Source of the DNA: Flavobacterium macrobrachii
GTDB taxonomy: Bacteria; Bacteroidota; Bacteroidia; Flavobacteriales; Flavobacteriaceae
NCBI RefSeq assembly: GCF_014486675.1
Contig: NZ_JACTAC010000019.1
Location: forward strand, 1 to 47,756
Length of the DNA: 47,756 nt
Reading direction: 5' to 3'
A program made the position numbers and the translations under genes. Numbering within the stretch: position 1 is the stretch's first letter; the number at the start of each line of letters is the position of its first letter. Of this stretch, positions 37,776 to 46,568 are shown in pieces. The notes under the pieces are model-generated. The model saw only the letters and a list, made by a program, of their open reading frames with translations, made no database searches and was not told where the DNA came from.

Positions 37776-39557
37776 ATGACAAAAAAAATAAATCTTTTTG
37801 CAAACCTTAAATCCGATTTTGCATCGGGTTTAGTGGTTTTCTTAGTAGCACTTCCATTATGTTTAGGAATTGCATTAGCATCTGGCGCACCATTGTTTTC
37901 GGGAATTATATCCGGAATAGTTGGTGGAATAGTAGTAGGTTATTTAAGCCAATCTCACATAAGTGTTTCTGGTCCAGCAGCAGGATTAACCGCCATAGTA
38001 TTAACCGCAATCACCGATTTAGGTGCTTTTAACGTTTTTCTTTTAGCAGTTTTAATCGCTGGAATTATTCAATTAGCATTAGGATTTTTAAGAGCGGGTT
38101 CAATTTCCAATTACTTTCCAACTAATGTAATAGAAGGAATGCTTGCTGGTATTGGTGTTATAATCATTTTAAAGCAAATTCCTCATGCATTTGGCTATGA
38201 TGCTGATTATGAAGGTGACGAGACTTTTACACAAGCTGATGGACAAAATACATTCTCAGAATTATTCAATATCATTGATTTCATTCATCCTGGAGCAGTC
38301 ATAATCACGATTATTTCATTGATTATATTAATCATGTGGCCAAAAGTTGATGTGTTGAAGAGAATTAAATTAGTTCCGCCTGCATTGGTAGCTGTTATTG
38401 TTAGTATTTTGCTAAACGAATTTTTTATAATTACAGGAAATAGTTTGGCTATTAGCCAATCGCATTTGGTTAGTCTTCCGGTTCCAACTACTTTGGAAGA
38501 ATTTAAAAGTATTATTATTTTACCTGATTTTACTGCAATAACCAATTCTAAAGTTTGGGTAGTTGCTTTTACAATTGCTGTTGTTGCGTCAATCGAAACG
38601 TTACTTTGTATTGAAGCTGCTGATAGAATGGATGCTTTAAAGCGTCATACAGATACCAATATTGAGTTAAAAGCACAAGGAATTGGAAATGTTGTTAGTT
38701 CGTTGTTAGGTGGTTTGCCAATGACTTCGGTTGTGGTAAGAACTTCTGCCAATAATGATGCTGGTGCCAAATCAAAAATGTCTTCTATTATTCATGGTGT
38801 TCTATTGTTAATTAGTGTATTAGCTATTCCAGTAATTTTAAATAAAATTCCATTAGCTACATTGGCTGCCGTTTTATTGATGGTAGGTTACAAATTGGCC
38901 GTTCCTAATATTAAACATTTTGCAGATTATATGCCTAAAGAAGTAAATCTTTTGCTTATTTCTTTAGTGTTAGTCATTATTGGATATACAAATTCTGTTA
39001 GCGCAATTGCAATTTCTGCACTTGCTGTTATAACCGTCTTTATTTTATTATATTGTTTTTACAAGTCTTCAATTTCTATTGAGTTCAAGAAGAATGTAAC
39101 CCGTAATCAATATATTTACTTTCCATTTTTTGCTACAACACTTGCAGTGGTTTTTACCGATTTGCTCAAAGGTGTTGCATTAGGAATGATTATAAGTATT
39201 ATTTTTGTTTTAAGAGGAAATATGCAACGAGCCTATAATTTTAGAAAAGAGGTATACAAAGATGGCGATATAATCCATATTGATTTAGCGCAAGAAGTCT
39301 CTTTTTTAAATAAAGCAGCAGTCAAAACAACTTTAAACTCAATACCAGATAATTCAAAAGTAATCATCAATGCTTCTGATACTGTCTATATTGCTCACGA
39401 TGTATTGGATTTGATTAAAGAATTCAAAAAAATCAAAGCTAAAGAACAAAATATAAAGGTAAAATTCATTGGGTTTAAAAAGGTTTATGAATTAGAAAAT
39501 ACCGATGAAACTAGCAAAAAGAATGTATTTGTAGAACAGAAACCTTCTCAAAACTAG
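37776..39557 (+). CDS. SulP-family anion (bicarbonate) transporter with STAS domain
   Basis: Inner-membrane transporter of 593 residues. The N-terminal region DFASGLVVFLVALPLCLGIALASGAPLFSG is the SulP signature, followed by about 12-14 hydrophobic segments with SVSGPAAGLTAIV, IEGMLAGIGVIIILKQIPHAFG and the well-kept VASIETLLCIEAADRMDALKRHTDTN loop. The C-terminal STAS domain begins about residue 485 (IIHIDLAQEVSFLNKAAVK). Followed after 34 bases by two beta-carbonic anhydrases, it most likely imports bicarbonate rather than sulfate. Sodium coupling cannot be shown from the sequence. Confidence 0.9.
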   Translation: MTKKINLFANLKSDFASGLVVFLVALPLCLGIALASGAPLFSGIISGIVGGIVVGYLSQSHISVSGPAAGLTAIVLTAITDLGAFNVFLLAVLIAGIIQLALGFLRAGSISNYFPTNVIEGMLAGIGVIIILKQIPHAFGYDADYEGDETFTQADGQNTFSELFNIIDFIHPGAVIITIISLIILIMWPKVDVLKRIKLVPPALVAVIVSILLNEFFIITGNSLAISQSHLVSLPVPTTLEEFKSIIILPDFTAITNSKVWVVAFTIAVVASIETLLCIEAADRMDALKRHTDTNIELKAQGIGNVVSSLLGGLPMTSVVVRTSANNDAGAKSKMSSIIHGVLLLISVLAIPVILNKIPLATLAAVLLMVGYKLAVPNIKHFADYMPKEVNLLLISLVLVIIGYTNSVSAIAISALAVITVFILLYCFYKSSISIEFKKNVTRNQYIYFPFFATTLAVVFTDLLKGVALGMIISIIFVLRGNMQRAYNFRKEVYKDGDIIHIDLAQEVSFLNKAAVKTTLNSIPDNSKVIINASDTVYIAHDVLDLIKEFKKIKAKEQNIKVKFIGFKKVYELENTDETSKKNVFVEQKPSQN

Positions 39558-39591
39558 TTTTAATTATTAAAAGAGTAAAATATAAAAAAAA

Positions 39592-40275
39592 ATGAAAACA
39601 CTAAATAAAGAAATACAAGCTCAAATTACACCCAGAAAAGCCTTAGAAATTTTAAAAGAAGGTAACAGTAGATTTATGAAAAATCTACAAACCGATAGAG
39701 ATTTATTAAAGCAAGCCAATGAAACTCGTGATGGTCAATGGCCATTTGCAACTATTTTGAGCTGCATCGATAGTAGAACATCTGCAGAATTAATTTTTGA
39801 TCAAGGTTTAGGCGATGTATTTTCGGTAAGAATTGCTGGAAATATTGTAAATACAGATATTTTAGGAAGTATGGAATTTGCTTGTAAAGTAGCAGGATCA
39901 AAGCTAATAGTTGTGCTTGGTCATAGCAAATGTGGTGCTGTAAAAGGCGCATGCGATCATGTTGAAATGGGTAATTTAACCGAATTATTATCAAAATTGC
40001 AACCAGCGGTTTATGCAGAAAAAGACACAACAGATGAACGAAGCTCAAAAAATGCTACATTTGTTGAAAACGTGGCACAAATCAATGTGAAAAGAAGTGT
40101 AAAAAGCATTATTGAGCGTAGTTACATTTTAGAACAAATGCTTGAAAATGGTGAAATTGGAATTGTTGGTGCTATGCACGATTTAGAATCGGGGAAAGTA
40201 ACTTTTTACGATGATGTAACTTATATAAAAGACGATTTAAATCCTGAATTTTCAGTAGCTGAACTAAGACATTAG
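39592..40275 (+). CDS. Beta-carbonic anhydrase 1
   Basis: Zinc enzyme of 227 residues interconverting CO2 and bicarbonate. Zn ligands are Cys58, His111 and Cys114 (LSCIDSR ... LGHSKCGAVKGA), with the Asp60-Arg62 dyad in place. GDVFSVRIAGNIVN is the family motif. An insertion of about 30 residues lies after GHSKCGAVKGA. No signal peptide, so it is cytoplasmic. It belongs to one operon with the SulP transporter and the second carbonic anhydrase (11 bases downstream). Confidence 0.93.
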   Translation: MKTLNKEIQAQITPRKALEILKEGNSRFMKNLQTDRDLLKQANETRDGQWPFATILSCIDSRTSAELIFDQGLGDVFSVRIAGNIVNTDILGSMEFACKVAGSKLIVVLGHSKCGAVKGACDHVEMGNLTELLSKLQPAVYAEKDTTDERSSKNATFVENVAQINVKRSVKSIIERSYILEQMLENGEIGIVGAMHDLESGKVTFYDDVTYIKDDLNPEFSVAELRH

Positions 40276-40286
40276 TATTTATATCA

Positions 40287-40922
40287 ATGGGTGAATTATA
40301 TAAAAAATTATTAGAAAACAACAAAAAATGGGTTGATGATCAACTGGCTATTGATAAAGATTTTTTCAAAGATTTAGCCAAAGGGCAAACTCCACAATTG
40401 CTTTGGATTGGATGTTCAGATAGTCGTGTTCCAGCCAATGAGATTGTAGGTGCTAAGCCTGGAGATGTTTTTGTTCACAGAAATATTGCCAATATGGTAG
40501 TACATTCGGATATGAACATGTTGAGTGTACTAGATTATGCAGTTAATGTTTTGAAAGTTAGACATGTTATTGTTTGTGGACATTATGGTTGTGGTGGTGT
40601 TAAAGCAGCTATGGGAAATAGTTCTATCGGGATTATTGATAATTGGATTAGACATATAAAAGACGTTTATCGCTTGCATCAAAAAGAATTGGATAGTATT
40701 TCTAATGATGAGCAACGTTTCAATAAATTTGTTGAAGTAAATGTAAAAGAACAAGTTTTTGATTTAGCCAAAACATCTATTGTGCAAAATGCTTGGCAAA
40801 GTAACCAACCATTATTTTTACACGGTTGGGTTTACGGATTAAATTCGGGTTATGTAACCGATTTAGATGTAAATATTAGTTCAGAGAAAGATTTAGACGA
40901 TGTTTATCAACTCAAGTTTTAA
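40287..40922 (+). CDS. can: Beta-carbonic anhydrase 2 (Can-like)
   Basis: Zinc enzyme of 211 residues close in layout to E. coli Can. Zn ligands Cys43, His99 and Cys102 (IGCSDSRVPA ... CGHYGCGGVKAAM), with Asp45-Arg47. PGDVFVHRNIANMV and WVYGLNSG are typical. It is the third gene of the transporter operon and ends before a perfect G/C-rich terminator. It differs from carbonic anhydrase 1 through most of its length, so the pair is not a recent duplication and may serve different needs or kinetics. Confidence 0.94.
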   Translation: MGELYKKLLENNKKWVDDQLAIDKDFFKDLAKGQTPQLLWIGCSDSRVPANEIVGAKPGDVFVHRNIANMVVHSDMNMLSVLDYAVNVLKVRHVIVCGHYGCGGVKAAMGNSSIGIIDNWIRHIKDVYRLHQKELDSISNDEQRFNKFVEVNVKEQVFDLAKTSIVQNAWQSNQPLFLHGWVYGLNSGYVTDLDVNISSEKDLDDVYQLKF

Positions 40923-40928
40923 CGAAAT

Positions 40929-40956
40929 CGCCGCTATTATAAGCGGCGTTTTTTTA
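40929..40956 (+). terminator. Terminator of the SulP-carbonic anhydrase operon
   Basis: CGCCGCT, loop ATTATA, AGCGGCG, then T-run. Perfect 7-bp G/C stem. It also marks the end of the convergent LETM1-related gene. Confidence 0.9.
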
Positions 40957-42153
40957 TTCGTCTTCGTTACTATTTTCATTAAATGCAGATGGAAGCATTC
41001 TTGGGATAAACTTGATTAAAATAGGTAAAAGCAAAGCTCCGCCTGGTAATAAAAAAATGGTCAACGATGGAACCGTTTTACAAATATCGAGTAACTGTTT
41101 TTTAACTTTCTTTTTCTCTTCTTTGTCCAGATCTTTGTGTGTTGATTTTGCCAAAAGATACATCAATTCCTTACTTTGTCTAATTTCTTTAATTAAACGT
41201 TTTTTATTTCGATTGATTAAAACACCAACACTTTCAGTCGTAGTGTCATAAAAATGTTTCACCGGATTGGAGAAGTTGAAATAAGGAATTTCGCTTTTAT
41301 ATTTTGTGATAAAATAGTTGATAAAATCAATATTTTTTATGATTTGTTCATCCTTTATAGCCAAATTTTCGCCTAGTTTAAACATGAAATAGCGTTCTTC
41401 ATTTTCTACTTTTTCATCACTCCAAAGACTAATTCCAGCCAAATCAACAATGTATAATTTTTCAATTTCATCGTTAAGATAACTCAAATCTAGTTCTTCA
41501 ATATTTTTACTACTAGCATTTGAAAACTTGTTGTATCGAACGGACGATTCAAACAGTTTTTGCAACAATTCATCGTGAACCGATTTTCCGGTTTTTACTT
41601 TCAAGGAAATCGAAACAATTCCAATTACGATTTCTTCAATTTTATTGGAATATTTTTCGGGAATTTCGCCAAGTTCCAAAAACTTTTTAAATGCTAAAAC
41701 ATCTATAAACGAAAGCGCATTGGTAATCACGTGAGAGAAGTTTTTGCTAAAAATATCTTCATTCGTTTGAACTCTCGTATGGATAATTTCTTCTAAGTTT
41801 TGAACATTTGAATTGCTACTTAAAATCTTAAAAATCGAACTGCTTTTTGGATTTAAACTTTTATAAAAAGCAACACAATCGCTAGTGAATTTTACACTAT
41901 CTACTTTTTTAGTAACTAAACAATGAACTTTAAATAGCGTATTTAGTAAGCTAATCTTTGAGATTTCTATGGGTAACCAATTGTCAATATCAATAGGAAT
42001 GATAGTATCAACAGCAACGATATGTCCAAAGATGAAACCTGTTTTTCTCGTGGCTTCATAAAACTCAACTTCGTCAATGACTATTTCGTCTTCTTTGTGC
42101 TTTTGCTCGGCAAAATACTTGTCAATCCAGCCGTGTATTGAAGGGTTAATCAT
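40954..42153 (-). CDS. LETM1-related protein
   Basis: Protein of 399 residues, mostly helical and cytoplasmic in composition. The C-terminus (about residues 315-390) matches the LETM1 core: ELMYLLAKSTHKDLDKEEKKKVKKQLLDICKT, then a hydrophobic stretch FLLPGGALLLPILIKFIPRMLPSAF, like the membrane segment of mitochondrial LETM1 and its flavobacterial homologues, some listed as biofilm-associated. The N-terminal 300 residues are not recognised. It may act in ion handling at the inner membrane, but this is inferred from the eukaryotic relative only. Monocistronic, convergent with the carbonic anhydrase operon. Confidence 0.78.
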   Translation of the reverse strand: MINPSIHGWIDKYFAEQKHKEDEIVIDEVEFYEATRKTGFIFGHIVAVDTIIPIDIDNWLPIEISKISLLNTLFKVHCLVTKKVDSVKFTSDCVAFYKSLNPKSSSIFKILSSNSNVQNLEEIIHTRVQTNEDIFSKNFSHVITNALSFIDVLAFKKFLELGEIPEKYSNKIEEIVIGIVSISLKVKTGKSVHDELLQKLFESSVRYNKFSNASSKNIEELDLSYLNDEIEKLYIVDLAGISLWSDEKVENEERYFMFKLGENLAIKDEQIIKNIDFINYFITKYKSEIPYFNFSNPVKHFYDTTTESVGVLINRNKKRLIKEIRQSKELMYLLAKSTHKDLDKEEKKKVKKQLLDICKTVPSLTIFLLPGGALLLPILIKFIPRMLPSAFNENSNEDE

Positions 42154-42231
42154 TGTTTTGAATTTTAATCAAGGCAAAATTATAGTATTTATTTAAAGAA
42201 AACAGCTAAAGAATAGGTTAATTTATAATCA

Positions 42232-42795
42232 TTACCTCGATTTAATGTTTTGTTCACATAGCAAAATGATTGCAGCTATTCTATTACTTCGTGTTTCTTC
42301 TCTTTTGGCTTGATTTAACCAATAAAGGTAGCTTTTTCTATACGATTTACTAAAGTTATTGTAGTTGTCAAAAGCGGTTTTGTTTTGGATAAAAGCAATT
42401 TCTAAATCTTCTGGAATTTCTAAATTTTCAACACCATCAAGAGATTCCCAAGAACCATTTTGTTTGGCAATTTCAATTTTTTTCAAACCACTTTTATGCA
42501 TCAAGTTATCGGCAATTAGTTTTTCGGTATAGGTTTTATTGAGTTTACTCCAAACGCTTTTGTCTTTTCTTGGTGTAAAAAGTTGTTGTCTTCTGTCGTC
42601 GTCAATTCGCTTTACTGTAGAATCAATCCAACCATAGCAAATGGCAACTTTAACTGCTTCTTCCCAGCGCATGCTTTCGGATGTACTGCTAACTTTGTAG
42701 AAAATCAAATACGCTTTGGTAACTTTTGTATGATTATCGTGCAACCAGTTTCGCCATTCTTGAGCATTTTTAAAATATAAATGTTCTTCTTCCAA
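42232..42795 (-). CDS. YdeI/OmpD-associated family protein
   Basis: Cytoplasmic protein of 187 residues with the pattern AQEWRNWLHDNHTKVTKAYLIFYK at the start, then RWEEAVKVAICYGWIDSTVKRID, RKDKSVWSKLN and a late YRKSYLYWLNQAKREETRSNRI. This is the layout of the bacteriocin-protection/YdeI family; the biochemical activity is not known. The gene starts 9 bases after the stop of sodC, so the two are likely co-transcribed. No anomalous features. Confidence 0.85.
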   Translation of the reverse strand: MEEEHLYFKNAQEWRNWLHDNHTKVTKAYLIFYKVSSTSESMRWEEAVKVAICYGWIDSTVKRIDDDRRQQLFTPRKDKSVWSKLNKTYTEKLIADNLMHKSGLKKIEIAKQNGSWESLDGVENLEIPEDLEIAFIQNKTAFDNYNNFSKSYRKSYLYWLNQAKREETRSNRIAAIILLCEQNIKSR

Positions 42796-42804
42796 AGGTG
42801 AAAA

Positions 42805-43329
42805 CTATTTGATAATACCGGCACAAGCAACTCTTCCGCCAGCATTTCCAGTAGGTTGTGTTTCAAAATCATCGGGATTGGCGTGTACAATTAACCCTTT
42901 GTTTAGAATATCTTTGGTTTCATCGCCACAGCCAATACACCATTCGTTGGTTTTGAAAAATACAGTTGCATTACCATCAGGATCAGTAGTAAAATTACCA
43001 ATATCGCCTTTGTGGTATTCGCCTTCGCCAAATTTTCCGTGCTTTTTAAAGGTTGGGTTCCAATGTCCGCCAGCCGAAGCTGCATCTGCACTTGAGCAAT
43101 CTGATTTTTCATGAATATGAATAGCATGAACTCCAGGAGTTAAACCGCTTATTTTGGCCTCCAGAACAACTTCACCATTGCGTTCAGTAAAAGTAGCTGT
43201 TCCTTCAACTTTGCTATTGCTTTTAGCTTCTAGGTTGATGGTTATATTATTTTTTGGAGTATTGTTACCCGATTTACATGCTATAATAATTACTAAAAGT
43301 AAGGCGGAAAATAAGACTATCTTTTTCAT
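42805..43329 (-). CDS. sodC: Cu/Zn superoxide dismutase lipoprotein
   Basis: Periplasmic, membrane-anchored superoxide dismutase of 174 residues. The lipobox is at Cys18 (VIIIACKSGN). Copper and zinc ligands are in place: His71 and His73 (HAIHIHE), bridging His89 (GGHWNP), zinc-side His97/His106 and Asp109 (YHKGDIGN), and His149 (IVHANPDD). Cys78 and Cys169 can form the usual disulfide. An insertion with two extra cysteines (WCIGCGDE) sits before the last ligand; I recall this in other Bacteroidota, so it is not damage. It is first of a two-gene unit with the YdeI-like gene. Confidence 0.93.
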   Translation of the reverse strand: MKKIVLFSALLLVIIIACKSGNNTPKNNITINLEAKSNSKVEGTATFTERNGEVVLEAKISGLTPGVHAIHIHEKSDCSSADAASAGGHWNPTFKKHGKFGEGEYHKGDIGNFTTDPDGNATVFFKTNEWCIGCGDETKDILNKGLIVHANPDDFETQPTGNAGGRVACAGIIK

Positions 43330-43402
43330 AAGTTGTGATTTTTAGTTTTTCAAATTTACAAAATAATCAATGGGCATTGCCTTTTTTTAACGTTTTACTA
43401 AG

Positions 43403-45058
43403 TTATTCAACAGGATGAGAAAACTTGTAGTCCTTCAAAATGGATTTAATTTTTTCCTTTTCAGCTGGCGATAGTTTTTTTAGATAAAACCCTTTTTTGA
43501 AATCGTTTTCATCATAAGCATAAGGAAAAACTCCAGCTAAATAAAACTCTTTTAACGAGTAAGTCGTTAAGCATGGCAACGGAACATCATGCATCAAGTG
43601 GTAGTTTGAAGGCGTATTGAAAGTAAAATTCGATACTTTATGTTGGTTGTAGTCGCTATTACTGTATTCTAATGGCTTTATTAGTTGTTCCATACTTGGT
43701 TTACCCATCAATTGTCCTACATAAAACGAACTAACATTTTCTTGCAGAATTTTTGGGAACAAGAAAATGATGAAAACTATTCCAATTCCTACTAAAGTAA
43801 TTCCCTTGGATAGTATTGGTTTTATTGCTATGCCCAAAAGGACCAAAGCAATAAGCGGTAAAATGGCATCAATCATAAAGCGATATTGTCCTGAAAAATA
43901 AAAGACAACAATAGTTTTTAGTGTGATACAAACCCAAAGCAAGATGAGTTTGGTATTTCGTTTTCTAAAGGCAAGAAATCCAAATCCAACAACAACCAGT
44001 AGAATTCCTGTGTTTATGATTTTTTTAAAACCAGCAAGTGTTAACCATTTTATGATGGTATCAGCAGTAGACCACGAGTTTATTTCGGATATAGTGTATT
44101 GATAATCATAAGTTTTGAGTAACGCATTTTGGTTTGATTGTTCTAGTAAATAGTTTGAAGGTTTCCAGGAAACATCAATTAAATTACTTTGTATTGGAAA
44201 AATAATATCGCCAAAAACCCAAATTTGTTTGATGAAAAAAAGAGATAGTAAAACTACCGTCAATACTATGTTTTTTAGTCCAAATAGTATTTGCTTATTA
44301 GTTTTAAAACCTAATAAAAACACAAAAATAGGAAGCCAAAAAGCGGTTGGTTTCAGCGTAAATAGAAACAGTGATAACAACCATAGACTATTAAAGTTTA
44401 TGGAATAATCGGTTTTAAAAATTTCTACGACTAGCAGAATGCTGAAAACATAAAGAGGTAAATCGGGTGAAGGCGAATGTAAAAAGAGAAAGAAAAAAGG
44501 AGTAAATAGTAATATATTCCATAGTTTCTTTTCAAAAGCATAAAATATAAAGATAAGATACAACACTACATTTATTCTCAAAAAAGAATCTAACATATCA
44601 TCAAAGCATGCCTGAAAAATATGCCAAGAAGATTGTTGTCCTAAAATCAAATCAACATTCGAAATCCCTTTAACAATGCCATATTCACTTAGCCATTTGA
44701 CCGTTGGTACATAATAACTAAAATGGTCGTTAATAAAAGGAGCAAAGGTTGCTACACCAATTCCTAGAAAAATAAAAATTAAAAATAATGGTTTCTTTAG
44801 CAATAAAAAGAGTTCTGAAAAATTACTTTTGACTATAAATAATCCGCTAAAGCCAATTAGAATTACCACTATTTCAAAAGACATTCCCAATGGGAAAAAG
44901 AAACCAAAAGTGCCGGCAACAGTAGTAATACTTACAATACCGGCGGTTAGATTTGCCCAAATACTATTAAAACTAAAACTTAGTAAACGAGTAGCAAGTT
45001 TTCCCCAACCAAAAAGCAGCGGAAGTATAAGTAGCAAACTAAGAAATAAATAAATCAC
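43403..45058 (-). CDS. Polytopic membrane protein (GT-C-like / LIC_10190 type)
   Basis: Membrane protein of 551 residues with about 12-13 hydrophobic segments and a C-terminal soluble part of about 100 residues. The loop after the third or fourth helix contains INDHFSYYVPTVKWLSEYGIVKG, with an acidic residue and aromatic cluster in the position of the first-loop Asp of GT-C glycosyltransferases. The layout resembles the LIC_10190 family of membrane proteins, many near envelope glycan genes. Sugar transfer is inferred from fold only. It stands alone, with 73 bases to sodC and 59 bases to the deformylase-like gene. Confidence 0.68.
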   Translation of the reverse strand: MIYLFLSLLLILPLLFGWGKLATRLLSFSFNSIWANLTAGIVSITTVAGTFGFFFPLGMSFEIVVILIGFSGLFIVKSNFSELFLLLKKPLFLIFIFLGIGVATFAPFINDHFSYYVPTVKWLSEYGIVKGISNVDLILGQQSSWHIFQACFDDMLDSFLRINVVLYLIFIFYAFEKKLWNILLFTPFFFLFLHSPSPDLPLYVFSILLVVEIFKTDYSINFNSLWLLSLFLFTLKPTAFWLPIFVFLLGFKTNKQILFGLKNIVLTVVLLSLFFIKQIWVFGDIIFPIQSNLIDVSWKPSNYLLEQSNQNALLKTYDYQYTISEINSWSTADTIIKWLTLAGFKKIINTGILLVVVGFGFLAFRKRNTKLILLWVCITLKTIVVFYFSGQYRFMIDAILPLIALVLLGIAIKPILSKGITLVGIGIVFIIFLFPKILQENVSSFYVGQLMGKPSMEQLIKPLEYSNSDYNQHKVSNFTFNTPSNYHLMHDVPLPCLTTYSLKEFYLAGVFPYAYDENDFKKGFYLKKLSPAEKEKIKSILKDYKFSHPVE

Positions 45059-45117
45059 AATCGGTTGGTTAGTAAATCAGCGTAAAAATAGCAAAGAAAT
45101 AGGTTAGTAGTATCTGT

Positions 45118-45768
45118 TTATTTTTCAATCAAATACAAATTAGAGTTTGAGGTTGATGGTTTGAATTTTAAATTTTCTTGTTCTTTTTGTCTGTCGGTGA
45201 GTAGAATTCCATCTAGATGATCGCGTTCGTGCTGGAATATTACTGCTGTAAAGCCTTCGAGTGTTTCAGATATTTTTTCGCCTTTGAGGTTAAAATACTG
45301 TACTTTAACTGAATAATGACGATAAATCATACCCCGTTCGTCAAACGATAAATCGCCTTCTGGACCTTTTTGCATTAACTCCGATTTCCAAACAATCTCG
45401 GGATTGATAAAAACTTCAAACGGTTTATTTTCTTTGTCAAAACGTTGTACTAGAACCATTCTACGATTAATACCAACCTGTGGCGCAGCAATACCAACAC
45501 CACGACGACTTGGATCTAGAACCGATTTAAGCATCCGATTGGCTAATACTGTGGTCAGTTTGTCTTTTGGATTTATGGGTTTGGAAACGTTTTTTAAAAT
45601 AATAGAATCGTTGTGAAACTTGGTTTGCGTTACCCGCATCATTTGAGTGGTATCAACAAGTATCAACTTTTTTTCTAGTGTAGTTAGTTTTTTATACTGC
45701 TGCGAATACGCCATAGCGGCAAAAAACAGCAGGCAGAGCATAGTTTTGGTTTTAGTAATAAACTCCAT
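45118..45768 (-). CDS. Exported peptide-deformylase-like protein with Cys to Asp change at the metal site
   Basis: Protein of 216 residues with the deformylase fold. Motif 1 is GVGIAAPQVG (about 90-99) and motif 3 is FQHERDHLDG with His180, catalytic Glu181 and His184. Motif 2, normally EGCLS with the metal-binding Cys, reads EGDLS here, so Asp139 replaces the third metal ligand. An N-terminal hydrophobic segment ending MAYSQQ is a probable signal peptide (a start at the internal Met10 would suit it better), so the protein is predicted to leave the cytoplasm, where nascent chains are made. It is thus unlikely to be the main deformylase. Role not known. Confidence 0.8.
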   Translation of the reverse strand: MEFITKTKTMLCLLFFAAMAYSQQYKKLTTLEKKLILVDTTQMMRVTQTKFHNDSIILKNVSKPINPKDKLTTVLANRMLKSVLDPSRRGVGIAAPQVGINRRMVLVQRFDKENKPFEVFINPEIVWKSELMQKGPEGDLSFDERGMIYRHYSVKVQYFNLKGEKISETLEGFTAVIFQHERDHLDGILLTDRQKEQENLKFKPSTSNSNLYLIEK

Positions 45769-45848
45769 TTTTAATCAGTACTTTTTTTCAAAGATATTGA
45801 TTTTTATAAATGTTGATGGATAATTTTAGATGGCTTGGCGTACCACAA

Positions 45849-45881
45849 CCATACCGATGCCATACCGATGCCATACCGATA
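45849..45881. repeat. Three tandem copies of an 11-base unit
   Basis: CCATACCGATG repeated at 45849, 45860 and 45871, the last with one change (G to A). No coding role seen. Confidence 0.85.
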
Positions 45882-45929
45882 CTATACTACTAGTACTAAT
45901 TTAGTTTTATAACTACTCTGTTCAAAAAG

Positions 45930-46076
45930 GAACTACTCTTTGGGAAATGGCAAAACAAAGTCGATTTGGTTGTCGATGGCGGTTATGGTGATAATGTTGG
46001 TTCCACGATTATCGATTTATCGGGCTATGAGCCAGTAGTTATTCGAGAAGGAAAAGGCGATATTGATATTTTTTAG
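45930..46076 (+). pseudogene. 3' fragment of a second threonylcarbamoyl-AMP synthase gene
   Basis: The 48 codons and stop at 45930-46076 match the end of tsaC (about 31938-32084), from the ELIFEKW segment (here ELLFGKW) to GKGDIDIF. From the conserved AAATGG onward there are about eight base differences, seven of which do not change the protein and one of which is Ile to Val. There is no start codon and no recognisable tsaC sequence upstream. The mostly silent changes show that this copy diverged as a working gene before being cut down, so it probably came from a related strain or an old duplicate, not from a recent local copy. Confidence 0.85.
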
Positions 46077-46180
46077 CTAGAAACAATCCTAGTTTTTTTT
46101 ACTAAACTTTGATTTCTTCAATAATCAATTTGTCTGTTTGAACCAAAATTAATCAAGTTACAAACCAATAGTTATCCTTA

Positions 46181-46214
46181 AAAAAAAAAGCAACTATATA
46201 AAAAATATAGTTGC
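46181..46214 (-). terminator. Minus-strand terminator 2 (distal)
   Basis: GCAACTATAT (46190-46199) and ATATAGTTGC (46205-46214), perfect 10-bp stem with a 5-base loop. On the minus strand it is followed by ten or more T (46180-46189 region), a strong Rho-independent pattern. Confidence 0.75.
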
Positions 46215-46291
46215 GTAGCCCCAAGCCTCTATATATTCAAAAATGAACACAAGAAAACAATAATCAAATTTAAATAAAAAATAGTTAGTAA

Positions 46292-46319
46292 ACAAAAAAA
46301 AGGCAACCTAAGTTGCCTT
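46292..46319 (-). terminator. Minus-strand terminator 1 (proximal)
   Basis: AAGGCAAC (46300-46307), loop CTAA, GTTGCCTT (46312-46319), then seven T on the minus strand. It indicates a minus-strand transcript that starts somewhere between 46320 and the mrr terminator. Confidence 0.75.
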
Positions 46320-46475
46320 AAAATAAAAGTCCTAACACTTTTAAAATCGTTGTCATGCCAGTGACAAAATTGCATTTCCTTTGACGAATGTATAAATAAA
46401 CAATTAAAAAAGAAACAATAAAACATAATTTTTTTAAAATAAGTTAAAAATTAATAATGAGCTAATTCTCCCTTT

Positions 46476-46568
46476 CTATTGTATTATTACTTTCACAGCG
46501 AGTACCGCTATAAAAAACAGCGCTACAGTTTTAGTAGCAAATTCCTTCCCTTCATATAGTAAAAACAC
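46476..46568 (-). CDS. Possible 30-codon small gene
   Basis: GTG-initiated frame encoding a short basic/hydrophobic peptide (YEGKEFATKTVALFFIAVLAVK) with one possible membrane helix. It lies downstream of the mrr terminator and upstream of the two minus-strand terminators, so it is a candidate for the gene of that unit. Upstream there is no -7 box that I can see. The open frame could also be chance or the relic end of a longer gene: the frame runs open a further ten codons upstream without a start codon. Low confidence. Confidence 0.3.
   Translation of the reverse strand: MFLLYEGKEFATKTVALFFIAVLAVKVIIQ

Noticed and set aside
45849..45881. CRISPR-like array
   Set aside because: Only three 11-base units with no spacers, and no cas genes in the window.
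46229..46426. Minus-strand 65-codon frame as a gene
   Set aside because: It runs through the strong terminator at 46292-46319 and is very rich in Phe/Leu/Cys, as expected from chance translation of AT-rich DNA.
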